Shown here: positions 1-9,067 of the stretch, piece by piece
How positions within the stretch are numbered: position 1 is the stretch's first letter
Layout: each line of letters starts with the position of its first letter
Assembly: GCF_001467625.1 (NCBI RefSeq)
Contig: NZ_LNYB01000014.1
Location: 1 to 64,000, forward strand
Source: Legionella feeleii
GTDB taxonomy: Bacteria > Pseudomonadota > Gammaproteobacteria > Legionellales > Legionellaceae
Direction of reading: 5' to 3'
DNA length: 64,000 nucleotides
Made by a program: the position numbers and the translations under genes
The notes under the pieces: model-generated
Told to the model about the DNA's origin: nothing
The model's input: the letters and a program-made list of their open reading frames with translations, nothing else
Databases searched by the model: none

Positions 1-270
1 CTACTGCATTGGGGCATCGCTTCGTCGAGCCGGTGCTCGAATCCTCATGTACTGGCGTGTACACTGCGGTTCTGCGCGCCGTCTCTCCTCGCGCTGCCCG
101 CACTGCAGCGAGTTTCGCAAGAAGTCTATTTTTATACGCTACTGCATTGGGGCATCGCTTCGTTGATCCGGTGCTCGAATCCTCATGTACTGGCGTGTAC
201 ACTGCGGTTCTGCGCGCCGTTTCTCCTTGCGCTGCCCGCACTGCAGCGAGTTTCGCAAGAAGTCTACTCT
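1..270. repeat. 138-bp GC-rich tandem repeat, two copies
   Basis: Two near-identical units start at 1 and 139 and share long blocks (for example the stretch with GTACTGGCGTGTACACTGCG). They differ by only a few substitutions, such as CGTCGAGCC versus CGTTGATCC. The sequence is much richer in GC than the genes that follow. The first copy begins at the window edge, so more copies may lie upstream. An ORF (9-296) crosses both units only because 138 is a multiple of three; it encodes the same peptide twice and has no convincing ribosome site, so I do not call it a gene. Confidence 0.85.
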
Positions 271-323
271 GGATTTACTCTTGCCAGAATAAGTAAATAT
301 AGATAGGCTGCCCTTTTTAATTA

Positions 324-941
324 ATGAAATCCTGCATGCTTGACGTTCAATCCCTCACTTTTGACTATCAGGATAAGCCTTTGTTACAGAAGGTTCAATT
401 TTCTGTAGCTGCAGGACAATTGCTGCATTTGCGTGGCAATAATGGCGCTGGCAAAACAACATTGCTCAAATTATTGACAGGTTTGCTTCAGCCCCAGGAG
501 GGGGAAATTCGTTATGATGGACAAGCAATCATGACGGATCTTGCTGCTTACCAACAAAAGCTTTGTTATGTTGGGCATAAAGGAGGGATTAATCCTTTAC
601 TTACGATCAAAGAAAATTGTTTCTTTGATATGCATTGGGGTAGACGTACCCTCAGTTTTGACCATCTATTAGCAGGCTTTGGTTTGCAAGGGTTTGGTGA
701 TGAAATGGTCTATCATCTCTCAGCGGGGCAAAGAAGGCGAGTTGGATTATTACGCATAGCAATGACTGATGCGAAATTATGGTTGCTGGATGAGCCTTTG
801 GTCGCTTTAGATAAAGAAGCCATTGCTACCTTGATGACTTGCCTTGAAAGCCATCTTGCTCGAGGTGGACAGGTTATTTTGACTTCACACCAGAATTTGC
901 CATTAAACCGGACGAGTTATCAGGAGTATTCCTTGTCATGA
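324..941 (+). CDS. ccmA: Heme exporter ATP-binding protein CcmA
   Basis: ATPase of the CcmAB(CD) ABC complex of System I cytochrome c maturation. In known systems it hydrolyses ATP on the cytoplasmic face to release heme-loaded CcmE from CcmC/D. The 205-residue product has a Walker A motif GNNGAGKTT at residues 38-46, an ABC signature LSAGQRRR and a Walker B/D-loop LWLLDEPLVALD. Length is normal for the family. It is the first gene of a nine-gene operon and overlaps ccmB by the ATGA at 938-941. The start could instead be the internal ATG at 336, since upstream ribosome-binding sequence is weak. Identification is secure from motifs and context. Confidence 0.96.
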   Translation: MKSCMLDVQSLTFDYQDKPLLQKVQFSVAAGQLLHLRGNNGAGKTTLLKLLTGLLQPQEGEIRYDGQAIMTDLAAYQQKLCYVGHKGGINPLLTIKENCFFDMHWGRRTLSFDHLLAGFGLQGFGDEMVYHLSAGQRRRVGLLRIAMTDAKLWLLDEPLVALDKEAIATLMTCLESHLARGGQVILTSHQNLPLNRTSYQEYSLS

Positions 942-1618
942 TGAGTCTGTTAACCCTCTTTCGCCGCCAATTCCGACGCGAAACGCTCATCCATCTTCGC
1001 CAACCACGACTTTTGTTTCAGGCGGCCTTATTTTTTTTAATGGTTGCTGTTTTTTTTCCACTAACAATGCCACCCGACATTATTCTTTTGCGCACCGTTG
1101 CACCAGGATTAGTATGGATAGCCATGTTACTTGCTATGTTGTTAGCTTCTGTAGGGCTTTTTCAACAGGATTATGAAGACGGTGTTGTGGAACAATGGTT
1201 GATTTCTGGTTACCCCCTTAGCGTCATTGTAGGAGCAAAAATTTTAGTGCATTGGTTACTTAACCTGATACCCATGCTGATTTTTTGTCCCTTGCTGGCT
1301 TTATTGTTTAATTTGACTGCTTATGAAACAACAATTTTACTTTGCAGTTTGATTGCTGGTACACCGGCCATTCTTTTTCTATGTGCCCTGGCTGCAGCAT
1401 TTAGTGCGGGCATGCAGCAAAAAGGGGTATTAATGGCTTTGATCTTATTGCCTCTTACTATCCCGGTCATGGTTTTTGGCAGTGGCAGTTTAACCGCAGT
1501 GATGCAAGGATTGCCTGTGCTAGGCTATTTAGCACTCTTGCTGGCTTTATCCATTCTTGCGGTTGGTTTTTTACCTTTTGCTATTGCAGCGGTGATTCGT
1601 ATTAGCCTTGCCGAGTAA
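938..1618 (+). CDS. ccmB: Heme exporter permease CcmB
   Basis: Membrane subunit of the CcmAB ABC complex, 226 residues with about six hydrophobic segments after a basic N-terminus (LFRRQFRRE). In the established pathway CcmA and CcmB power the release of holo-CcmE rather than moving heme. It starts inside the last codon of ccmA and is followed by a 43-bp gap before ccmC, the only noticeable gap in the operon. Length, hydrophobic profile and gene order all fit CcmB, and nothing looks broken. Confidence 0.95.
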   Translation: MMSLLTLFRRQFRRETLIHLRQPRLLFQAALFFLMVAVFFPLTMPPDIILLRTVAPGLVWIAMLLAMLLASVGLFQQDYEDGVVEQWLISGYPLSVIVGAKILVHWLLNLIPMLIFCPLLALLFNLTAYETTILLCSLIAGTPAILFLCALAAAFSAGMQQKGVLMALILLPLTIPVMVFGSGSLTAVMQGLPVLGYLALLLALSILAVGFLPFAIAAVIRISLAE

Positions 1619-1661
1619 TGCATGGTAAAATTTCTGTTTTTTTCTGATTCAATTATTCCCT

Positions 1662-2405
1662 ATGTGGAAATTTTTATACCAACTGGCATCGCCAAAGGCA
1701 TTTTATGAGCTGACACGATCATGGCTGCGTTGTCTGGGTGCAGGTGCTTTGCTTTTTCTTATACTTGGTATGATCTGGGGTTTGGTTTTTGCACCACCGG
1801 ATTATCAGCAAGGTGATGCTTTTCGTATTATCTATGTGCATGTTCCGACAGCTTTTTTATCGATGGCAATTTATGGTTGGATGGGATTTTTGGCCGTGCT
1901 TTTGCTAGTCTGGCGCATTAAAATGGCTGGTTTAATGCTGGGAATTGCTGCCCAAACAGGGGCCGTTATGGCTTTTCTGGCGCTACTGACGGGTAGTATC
2001 TGGGGCAAGCCCATGTGGGGAACATGGTGGATTTGGGATGCACGGTTAACCTCCGAACTTATTTTATTGCTTTTATATCTGGCGATTTTAGCGACTGGAA
2101 CGGCTTTTCAGAATAAAGAGCAGGGCGATAAAATCGTCGCTATTTTGACTTTGGTTGGTTTGGTAGATTTGCCAATCATTCATTATTCTGTTTATTGGTG
2201 GAATACCTTGCATCAAGGCGCAACCTTATCTGTTTTTGCCAAACCAAAAATCGCAAGTACTATGCTTTATCCTTTATTATTGACTCTGGCTGGTTTTTCT
2301 TTTTATTGTCTGTGGGTTATGTTACACAAGGCTCGTAATGAGCTAGTTCTGCGTGAACGCCGGCAGCAGTGGGTAAAGAACCTGGTGGAGAGGGAAGAAT
2401 TATGA
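1662..2405 (+). CDS. ccmC: Heme-handling membrane protein CcmC
   Basis: Inner-membrane protein that loads heme onto the periplasmic chaperone CcmE. The 247-residue product carries the tryptophan-rich WWD motif WGTWWIWDARLTSELI, the family hallmark that presents heme in the periplasm, with conserved histidines on either side (the YVHVP and IIHYSVYWWN segments). Six membrane segments are expected. In L. pneumophila ccmC is known to matter for growth in low iron and inside host cells. Its stop overlaps the start of ccmD (ATGA at 2402-2405). Confidence 0.96.
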   Translation: MWKFLYQLASPKAFYELTRSWLRCLGAGALLFLILGMIWGLVFAPPDYQQGDAFRIIYVHVPTAFLSMAIYGWMGFLAVLLLVWRIKMAGLMLGIAAQTGAVMAFLALLTGSIWGKPMWGTWWIWDARLTSELILLLLYLAILATGTAFQNKEQGDKIVAILTLVGLVDLPIIHYSVYWWNTLHQGATLSVFAKPKIASTMLYPLLLTLAGFSFYCLWVMLHKARNELVLRERRQQWVKNLVEREEL

Positions 2406-2569
2406 CTCAGTTTATGCAATGGCTTGCCATGGGAGGCTATTCTTCCTACATATGGTCTGCATATGGTCTGGTAGTTGTCGTTTTGGCAATAAATACAGTT
2501 GGCCTACGATTACAACGCGCCCGTGCCCGCAAATTATTACAACAATGGTTTAAGAGACAGTCTTCATGA
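2402..2569 (+). CDS. ccmD: Heme exporter protein CcmD
   Basis: Small single-span protein of 55 residues ([20 protein letters not shown] at the N-terminus, then a hydrophobic helix and a basic arginine-rich tail). CcmD helps CcmA, B and C release holo-CcmE. The frame remains open to an earlier start at 2369, but the ATG at 2402 overlaps the ccmC stop as ATGA and yields the usual CcmD beginning, so I choose it. Its stop overlaps the ccmE start. Confidence 0.92.
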   Translation: MTQFMQWLAMGGYSSYIWSAYGLVVVVLAINTVGLRLQRARARKLLQQWFKRQSS

Positions 2570-3015
2570 ATGCTGTACGTAAGCGTAAAATGCTACTGCT
2601 TTTATTTATCATTTCTATTCTCGCGCTGGTCACGGGTTTAGTGCTCTATGCATTGCGCCAGAACATCAGTTTATTTTATACCCCGACTCAGATTGTCAAT
2701 GGAGAGGCTTCCAGTAAACATACAATTCGTTTAGGTGGTATGGTGGTAAAAGGCAGTATTGTACGGGCAAGCAAGGGGTTGGCAGTTCAATTTAAGCTAA
2801 CTGATTTCAAGCAAACAGTGACTGTCAATTATGCAGGTATCTTACCCGATCTGTTCCGTGAAGAGCAGGGAATTGTGGCGCTTGGTGAGCTCAGCACAGA
2901 TGGGCAATTCAAAGCCCAGGAAGTATTAGCGAAACACGATGCCAATTATATGCCTCCGGAGGTTAAGGATGCCTTGGCTAAAGCGGCTCAACAAGGAGAA
3001 AAGAAAAGCGCATGA
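2566..3015 (+). CDS. ccmE: Periplasmic heme chaperone CcmE
   Basis: Membrane-anchored heme chaperone of 149 residues. An N-terminal anchor (about residues 8-30) precedes an OB-fold domain. The heme-binding motif HDANYMPPE is intact: His124 is the residue that forms the covalent bond with heme in this family, and Tyr128 is the usual axial ligand. CcmE takes heme from CcmC/D and delivers it to CcmF/H. It overlaps both ccmD and ccmF by four bases, indicating translational coupling. Confidence 0.96.
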   Translation: MNAVRKRKMLLLLFIISILALVTGLVLYALRQNISLFYTPTQIVNGEASSKHTIRLGGMVVKGSIVRASKGLAVQFKLTDFKQTVTVNYAGILPDLFREEQGIVALGELSTDGQFKAQEVLAKHDANYMPPEVKDALAKAAQQGEKKSA

Positions 3016-4964
3016 TTGCTGAAATTGGTTTATTTTCTCTAATACTGGCTTTGCTATTTGCTTTTTTGCTGGCGATTATTCCTGCCTGGGGGCTTGTACG
3101 AAACAAAACAGATTGGGTTTCCGCAGCGCCGCTTTATGCATGTGGGCAATTTGTTTTTATAGCCTTGGCCTATTGCTGCCTCACGGCTTGTTTTCTGAGT
3201 GATGATTTTTCTGTGGCTTATGTACTCACCAATTCCAGCATTTCACTCCCCTGGTTTTATAAGTTATGCGCGGTCTGGGGGGGGCATGAAGGTTCGATGC
3301 TGCTGTGGGTTGCCATATTAAGTGTATGGATGCTGGCAGTTAGTTTCTTTAGTTCCGCGTTGGATTCGGCAATGCGTGCCCGGGTTTTAGTGGTGCTAGG
3401 CTGGCTTAGTGTTGGATTCATTCTTTTTCTGCTTTCAACCTCCAATCCCTTCATACGGCAATTTCAATTATTAGAGACAGAAGGGCGTGATCTGAATCCT
3501 TTGTTGCAAGACCCAGGATTTTTATTTCATCCACCAATGCTTTATATGGGGTATGTTGGGTTTTCGGTTGCGTTTGCTTTTGCGATTGCCGCACTTTGGG
3601 TGGGGCGGGTTGAGGCGTCCTGGGCAAAATGGACCAGACCATGGACTTTAGCTGCCTGGTGCTGTCTTACTGCAGGAATCACTCTGGGTAGTTGGTGGGC
3701 TTATCGTGAATTAGGTTGGGGCGGCTGGTGGTTTTGGGATCCTGTTGAAAATGCATCTTTTATGCCCTGGCTCGTTGGTACCGCTTTATTGCATTCACTC
3801 GCAGTCAGTGAACAACGACAGCAATTTAAGGCTTGGACTTTATTACTGGCTATCACTGCTTTTTCACTTAGCCTGGTAGGCACTTTTTTAGTCCGTTCAG
3901 GAGTATTAACGTCGGTCCATGCTTTTGCTGTTGATCCTCAGAGAGGTCTTTATATTCTATGCTTCTTATTAGTCGTGATTGGTGGCTCGTTAACCTTATT
4001 TGCATTGCGGGCACAGACTTTACAGCGCCGTGATAATCCTTCACCGCTTTCGCGTGAGAGTGCCTTACTGCTGAATAATGTCTTTCTGGCAGTGATGATG
4101 CTGACTGTATTAATGGGGACCGTGTATCCGTTACTCATTGACGGGCTCGGTTTGGGCAAGCTGTCTGTTGGGGCGCCTTATTTTAATTCAGTGTTTGTTC
4201 CACTGATGATTCCTTTAGTGATCCTCATGGGAATTGGCGTTCATTTAAATTGGCAGCGAGACAGTTGGCAAAAACTGGGGACTAAATTGCGACTTGTTTT
4301 TTTTGCCAGTCTTCTCTTACCTCTGGGTTTAGAGTTTGCTTTAACCGGACGCATTGATGGTTATGCACTCTTGGGGTTAATACTTGCTTTCTGGGTGGTA
4401 TTGAGCACAGTAAAACTGATTCATATTCGTAGCAAGCAGCGAGGCTTAAGAAATCTGGGTCAGGCTTTTTGGGGAATGGTTGTTGCTCATTGTGGGGTCG
4501 CCGCAACTATCATTGGTATTGCGATATCGAATTGTTATGGCATTCAAGATGATGTAAAAATGGCACCAGGTGAGTCTGTATCACTGGCAGGTTATACCAT
4601 AAAATTTTTGCGGGAAATTCCTTTAGAAGGCGCAAATTATCACGGCACACAAGCGTACTTTGCGATTGGGCACAAGGATAAAAGCACTGTTATCTATCCT
4701 GAAAAACGTATTTACAATGTTGGGCAAATGGCAATGACTGAGGCAGCGATTGACGTCAATCCCTTTCGTGATATTTATGTTGCTTTGGGTGAGCCTCTTG
4801 ATGATGAAGCCTGGTCGGTGCGTTTGTATTACAAACCGTTCGTGCGGTGGATCTGGGGGGGCGGTTTTATGATTTTAGCAGGAGGTTTACTTGCCTTAGC
4901 GGATCGCCGTTATTACCAGAAACGTCAGAAGCTCGCTAATCAGATACAAGAGGTTGCGGTATGA
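3012..4964 (+). CDS. ccmF: Cytochrome c heme lyase subunit CcmF
   Basis: Large membrane subunit (650 residues, many membrane helices) of the holocytochrome c synthetase. It carries the WWD heme-handling motif [18 protein letters not shown] and conserved histidines in loops (for example [11 protein letters not shown]). With CcmH/CcmI it attaches heme to the CXXCH motif of apocytochromes. A soluble periplasmic domain lies before the last membrane helix (about residues 510-610). It overlaps ccmE and ccmG by four bases. Length is typical. Several ORFs on the opposite strand in this interval are shadows. Confidence 0.96.
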   Translation: MIAEIGLFSLILALLFAFLLAIIPAWGLVRNKTDWVSAAPLYACGQFVFIALAYCCLTACFLSDDFSVAYVLTNSSISLPWFYKLCAVWGGHEGSMLLWVAILSVWMLAVSFFSSALDSAMRARVLVVLGWLSVGFILFLLSTSNPFIRQFQLLETEGRDLNPLLQDPGFLFHPPMLYMGYVGFSVAFAFAIAALWVGRVEASWAKWTRPWTLAAWCCLTAGITLGSWWAYRELGWGGWWFWDPVENASFMPWLVGTALLHSLAVSEQRQQFKAWTLLLAITAFSLSLVGTFLVRSGVLTSVHAFAVDPQRGLYILCFLLVVIGGSLTLFALRAQTLQRRDNPSPLSRESALLLNNVFLAVMMLTVLMGTVYPLLIDGLGLGKLSVGAPYFNSVFVPLMIPLVILMGIGVHLNWQRDSWQKLGTKLRLVFFASLLLPLGLEFALTGRIDGYALLGLILAFWVVLSTVKLIHIRSKQRGLRNLGQAFWGMVVAHCGVAATIIGIAISNCYGIQDDVKMAPGESVSLAGYTIKFLREIPLEGANYHGTQAYFAIGHKDKSTVIYPEKRIYNVGQMAMTEAAIDVNPFRDIYVALGEPLDDEAWSVRLYYKPFVRWIWGGGFMILAGGLLALADRRYYQKRQKLANQIQEVAV

Positions 4965-5494
4965 AAGCACTGTATTGGCGGTTAATTCCCTTAGTAGTTT
5001 TTAGTCTTTTGGTCGTTTTTCTCTGGCGTGGTTTAAGTTTGGAACCACAGACTCTTCCTTCCGTACAGATAGGGAAAACTTTACCTGAATTTCAATTATC
5101 AACCTTGGCTAAAGATCAATTATTCACCCCACAATTGATGCACGGACGAATTGCTTTATTAAATGTGTGGGCGAGCTGGTGTGCTGCTTGTACGGACGAA
5201 CAGGTCTTTTTGTTGCGGCTCGCTCGTGAAGGGGTACCGATATATGGCTTAAATTACAAGGATAGTAGTGAAAATGCCAAACGCTGGCTTGCAGAATGGG
5301 GTAATCCTTATCAAGTGATTGGCGAAGACAAAACAGGGAAAGTGGCTATGGATCTCGGTGTTTATGGGACTCCTGAGACATTCCTTATTGATAAGAAGGG
5401 TATTATTCGTTACCGCCATGTTGGTATTCTGGACGAAAAAACCTGGCAAGCCGATTTCTTACCGCTTATGAAAACGTTGCAGGGTGAAGCATGA
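4961..5494 (+). CDS. ccmG: Thiol:disulfide interchange protein CcmG/DsbE
   Basis: Thioredoxin-fold protein of 177 residues anchored by one N-terminal helix (about residues 7-24). It reduces the CXXCH cysteines of apocytochrome c before heme attachment. The active site is WCAAC (Cys74, Cys77) in NVWASWCAACTDE, and the cis-proline loop GVYGTPETFLID is present, as usual for CcmG. The dipeptide between the cysteines is AA, whereas many CcmG proteins have PT or EP there. It overlaps ccmF and ccmH by four bases. Confidence 0.94.
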   Translation: MKALYWRLIPLVVFSLLVVFLWRGLSLEPQTLPSVQIGKTLPEFQLSTLAKDQLFTPQLMHGRIALLNVWASWCAACTDEQVFLLRLAREGVPIYGLNYKDSSENAKRWLAEWGNPYQVIGEDKTGKVAMDLGVYGTPETFLIDKKGIIRYRHVGILDEKTWQADFLPLMKTLQGEA

Positions 5495-5892
5495 TGAGAT
5501 TGACGGCTTGTTTAAGCCTGCTCCTGGTTTCTTTGTTTTTATCTACAGGGCATGCGAATACACTTTATCCTTTGGAAACGCCGAAACAGGAAGCGCAATT
5601 TTTACATCTATTAAAAGAGCTGCGTTGTCTGGTTTGTCAAAATCAGGATTTGGCTGACTCCCATGCAAGTCTCGCCAAAGATTTGCGTATGCAAGTGTAT
5701 GAGTTGGTTAAAGAGGGAAAAAGTGACAGTGAAATTATTAGTTATTTAACTGCCCGCTATGGTGATTTTATTTTATTTAAGCCACCAGTTAAGCTCTTGA
5801 CGGTATTATTATGGTTTGGTCCTGCTTTTTTTCTTTTGCTGGGATTATTAATTTTTTGGCGTACTTGTTTGAAGCGAACGACAAATGAATGA
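5491..5892 (+). CDS. ccmH: Cytochrome c maturation protein CcmH
   Basis: Short CcmH of 133 residues, with a signal peptide (about residues 1-22), the thiol-reductase motif LRCLVCQNQ (Cys46, Cys49) and one C-terminal membrane helix. It works with CcmG to keep apocytochrome c reduced and docks it on CcmF. Because the TPR part is a separate gene (ccmI, next), this is the split arrangement rather than the fused CcmH of E. coli. The following gene begins eight bases before this one ends. Confidence 0.95.
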   Translation: MMRLTACLSLLLVSLFLSTGHANTLYPLETPKQEAQFLHLLKELRCLVCQNQDLADSHASLAKDLRMQVYELVKEGKSDSEIISYLTARYGDFILFKPPVKLLTVLLWFGPAFFLLLGLLIFWRTCLKRTTNE

Positions 5893-6547
5893 ATGGTGGC
5901 TTCCGCTGTGTTTTATTACCCTGGTTCTGCTGGCGTTGTCAGTGGCCTTATACCCATTGCGTAAAACGACGTGGTTTGCGGCTGTTTTGGCGCCAATAGT
6001 AATTATTGGGGTAGCTGCTGCCTATTGGCGCTGGGGTGCGTGGTCTACCTGGCAACATTATAGGCAGGAAACAGAACGGCAGCGTCGAGTTGAAGCAGTT
6101 CTTCAAACTATTAAAAGTCCGACGGAATTAGTTGATCGATTAAAGGCGCGTTTACAAGCTAATCCTGACAGTGCACGGGGATGGTATTTATTGGGCAGGC
6201 TTTATGTCAGCGAAGGACAATGGCAAATAGCTTCTGAAGCATTTGCCAAGGCACATCAACTCGATCCCAACGATATAGCAACCACCGTCAATTATGGACA
6301 AAGCCTTTGGCAGTTAAATCAACAGCGTTTTGATGAGCAGATTAGAACTTTATTTACTAATTTGTTGCAGCAAGATCCTGACCAACCAGATGCCTTAGCC
6401 ATGTTAGCCATGGATTCATTCATGAATCATAATTATCAGCAAGCAATTAACTATTGGCAGCATTTATTGAAATTGGCTCCTGAACAATCAGAAGAAGCGC
6501 AAATGATCCGCAAAGCCATTGCCAAAGCCCAGCAACAGCTTCAATAA
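5885..6547 (+). CDS. ccmI: Cytochrome c maturation TPR protein CcmI
   Basis: Apocytochrome-binding chaperone of 220 residues, last gene of the operon. Two N-terminal membrane helices (about residues 5-22 and 29-47) are followed by tetratricopeptide repeats: motifs such as ARGWYLLGRLYVSEGQWQIA and DALAMLAMDSFMNHNYQQAI are clear TPR units. CcmI captures the C-terminal helix of apocytochrome c and passes it to CcmF/H. The gene also matches what others call cycH. No terminator with a clear T-run follows immediately. Confidence 0.9.
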   Translation: MNEWWLPLCFITLVLLALSVALYPLRKTTWFAAVLAPIVIIGVAAAYWRWGAWSTWQHYRQETERQRRVEAVLQTIKSPTELVDRLKARLQANPDSARGWYLLGRLYVSEGQWQIASEAFAKAHQLDPNDIATTVNYGQSLWQLNQQRFDEQIRTLFTNLLQQDPDQPDALAMLAMDSFMNHNYQQAINYWQHLLKLAPEQSEEAQMIRKAIAKAQQQLQ

Positions 6548-6632
6548 TGATTGAAGACTTTTCTTTACAGTCGTTTTTCGTCTACACTCAAATTCAGGAT
6601 CAATGTATTGCCAATGATTTCAAGGAGAGAAA

Positions 6633-6839
6633 ATGAACAGTCGAGTTTATCAAATTGTTGAACTGGTAGGCACATCGGAAGAGGGCATTGAAGAAGCAAT
6701 TAATAATGCTGTGGCTCAAGCAGCAAAAATGCATGGTAAACTGGATTGGTATGAAGTCGTGGAAACACGTGGCTTTATTGAAGGAAGTAAAGCCAAATAT
6801 TACCAGGTTCATTTGAAAATAGGTTGCCACGCACACTAG
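6633..6839 (+). CDS. Dodecin family flavin-binding protein
   Basis: A 68-residue protein beginning MNSRVYQIVELVGTSEEGIE and containing WYEVVETRGFIEG and YYQVHLKIG, the full dodecin fold signature. Dodecins assemble into hollow dodecamers that bind and store flavins (FMN, riboflavin or lumichrome) in the cytoplasm. The conserved tryptophan that stacks on the flavin is present. A strong ribosome site (AAGGAGAG) sits just before the ATG. The gene stands alone between ccmI and a repeat cluster. The opposite-strand ORF over it is a shadow. Confidence 0.92.
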   Translation: MNSRVYQIVELVGTSEEGIEEAINNAVAQAAKMHGKLDWYEVVETRGFIEGSKAKYYQVHLKIGCHAH

Positions 6840-6914
6840 GGTTTTTTGTTTCATTGAGGTGATCAAATAGCATTTTATCTCCACCCAATATCAGGATGAA
6901 AAGTCCGTTTCATT

Positions 6915-7082
6915 GTTGGGTCAAAATGACCCAACCTACTTTGCTAAACAAGTGTAGCCTTGATGCAGCGTAGCGAAATCAAGGTTTATTTATCTCAATG
7001 TTTGTATCATAAGCGTGGGCATATTCACTGTTTAATTTTGGAGAGTGAATACCTTGATTACGCTACGCTGCATCAAGGCTAC
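6915..7082. repeat. Palindromic repeat cluster with long inverted repeat
   Basis: Two nested structures. First, an 8-bp palindrome GTTGGGTC/GACCCAAC at 6915-6935. Second, a 32-bp inverted repeat with one mismatch: 6954-6985 (GTAGCCTTGATGCAGCGTAG...) is the reverse complement of 7051-7082, separated by 65 bp. It lies between the converging dodecin and recQ genes, as expected for a REP- or MITE-like element. The GCGTAG plus palindrome theme recurs near 31110 and 41855. Confidence 0.85.
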
Positions 7083-7120
7083 TAGACGGTATGACAAAAA
7101 TATAGCGAAGCGCTCACATG

Positions 7121-8947
7121 TCACACTAATTCGACATAGTCGCGCAGGGCTTTTAGAAAGTGCATGCCATAATGGTTGAGTTTATGTTGGCCTACCCCGG
7201 AAATATTCAATAAATCTTCCATCGTTTGCGGTTTCTCACGCACCATTTCATGCAAGGTTGTATCGCTAAAAATCATGAAAGGTGGTTTATTTTCTTCATC
7301 GGCTAATTGGCGGCGCAGAGCGCGTAATGTTTCAAACAGTGGATGATGAGTGGCAGTGAGAAGATTGCGTGCTTTTGTTTTAGCTGTTTTATTTTTCGCA
7401 TCCACATTAACGAGAGCAAGAGAAACTTTTTCTTGTCCTTTTAATAGGGCGATAGCCTTTTTAGACAGGCGCAACACATTGAACTGATTCAGATCCTGAT
7501 AACAATAATCCCGATGAATCAATTGCCATGCTAATTGCTTCCAGTAAGCAATTGATTTGTCCTTGCCAATGCCATAGGTGCTTAAAAGATGATGTCCTGA
7601 TTTTTCGATTTTTTCGGAATTCTGCCCGCGCAATACTTCAATAGTATAGGTTAAACCATAACTTTGGCGTAATCTGTAAATACAGGAAAGCAATTTTTGC
7701 GCATCTTCAGTTGCATCGACGGTTTGGGGCGGATTATCGCAGACATCGCAATTGCCGCAGGCTTGATCACTCGTTTCAGCGAAATAACGCAATAGAATTT
7801 GCCGGCGACAATGAGTTGCTTCGGCAAAGGCCAACATATGGTTCAATTTAGACGTTTCTACCCGTCGCTGGGCTTCGTTATTGCCTGTAGCAATCCAGCC
7901 GCGTAATCTGGCACTATCTGCAGGATCATAGAGAAGCAGGGCTTGTGCAGCCAAGCCGTCGCGGCCAGCCCTGCCAGTTTCCTGATAGTAGCTTTCTATA
8001 TTTTTCGGCAAATCGTAGTGCACGACAAAACGCACATTGGACTTATCAATACCCATACCAAAAGCAAGTGTTGCGACAACAATCTCAACGCGATCGTGGC
8101 GAAATAAAGATTGCACTTCGCGTCGTTCACTATGAGACAAACCAGCGTGATAGGCTTTAGCACTGTAGCCAGCTTCCTGCAATTTTGTTGTAAGGCGTTC
8201 CACCCCGTTGCGAGTACCGCAGTAGATAATGCCTGACTGTTGTTTTTGTGTTTGTAGAAATTGGTTTAACTGTTTTAGGGGATTATTTTTGGCAAGCACA
8301 AGATAGTGGATATTAGGGCGATCGAAAGAAGCAATAAATTGTTTGGGATTGTAATTAAGTTTAACAATAATATCCTGCCGTGTTTGTTGATCAGCGGTTG
8401 CTGTCAGCGCAATGACAGGCACTTCAGGGAAATGCTGTTTCAATAAACCCAACGCGGCATATTCAGGACGAAAATCGTGCCCCCATTGAGAGATACAATG
8501 GGCCTCATCGATAGCAAACAAAGCGACAGTGCACTCTTGTAACCGTTCAAGAAAAGCCTGGCTTACCAGGCGTTCAGGGGCAACATAGAGTAAATCAAGT
8601 TCGTTATTATGTAATTGGGCCAGTACTTGTCTTGCCTCATCGCTGGTTAATGATGAATTATAATAAGCGGCGCGAATTCCCTGTAATTTCAGCGCAGCCA
8701 CCTGATCTTCCATGAGTGCAATGAGGGGGGATACCACAATCCCTATTCCCTCGCGTACCAAAGCGGGAACCTGATAGCATAGTGATTTACCGCCACCAGT
8801 GGGCATAAGTACCAAAAGGTCATTACCAGCAATTAATTCATTGATAATTTCTTCTTGAGGATGGCGAAAAGCGTCAAAACCAAAATAGTTTTTTAAGACA
8901 TGAGCAGCTTTTGCCTGTTTAATATCAAAATTTGTGGTGGTCTCCAT
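7121..8947 (-). CDS. recQ: ATP-dependent DNA helicase RecQ
   Basis: 3'-5' DNA helicase of 608 residues, close to the length of E. coli RecQ. Order: helicase core with Walker A (MPTGGGKSLCYQ) and DEAH box (AIDEAHCISQWGHDFR), second RecA domain (QETGRAGRDG), zinc-binding RQC region with the cysteine cluster QACGNCDVC, and a C-terminal HRDC domain (TMEDLLNISGVGQHKLNHYG). It acts in recombination and replication-fork repair. The frame is open upstream to 9094, but the ATG at 8945-8947 (METTTNFDIKQ) gives the normal length and the upstream extension is not RecQ-like. Confidence 0.95.
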   Translation of the reverse strand: METTTNFDIKQAKAAHVLKNYFGFDAFRHPQEEIINELIAGNDLLVLMPTGGGKSLCYQVPALVREGIGIVVSPLIALMEDQVAALKLQGIRAAYYNSSLTSDEARQVLAQLHNNELDLLYVAPERLVSQAFLERLQECTVALFAIDEAHCISQWGHDFRPEYAALGLLKQHFPEVPVIALTATADQQTRQDIIVKLNYNPKQFIASFDRPNIHYLVLAKNNPLKQLNQFLQTQKQQSGIIYCGTRNGVERLTTKLQEAGYSAKAYHAGLSHSERREVQSLFRHDRVEIVVATLAFGMGIDKSNVRFVVHYDLPKNIESYYQETGRAGRDGLAAQALLLYDPADSARLRGWIATGNNEAQRRVETSKLNHMLAFAEATHCRRQILLRYFAETSDQACGNCDVCDNPPQTVDATEDAQKLLSCIYRLRQSYGLTYTIEVLRGQNSEKIEKSGHHLLSTYGIGKDKSIAYWKQLAWQLIHRDYCYQDLNQFNVLRLSKKAIALLKGQEKVSLALVNVDAKNKTAKTKARNLLTATHHPLFETLRALRRQLADEENKPPFMIFSDTTLHEMVREKPQTMEDLLNISGVGQHKLNHYGMHFLKALRDYVELV

Positions 8948-9067
8948 GTGATTTTTCTTGTTTTTTATTTCACGGACGGCAAAAATTGGCAATAATAACA
9001 TCTTTATCAAACTGTCATAAGGTTGTTTGGTCTTTGAATTGAATTCACGTTTAACTAAGGATGGGGT

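Noticed and set aside
9-296. 95-residue ORF across the 138-bp repeat units
   Set aside because: It encodes the same peptide twice because the repeat period is a multiple of three; no ribosome site and no family.
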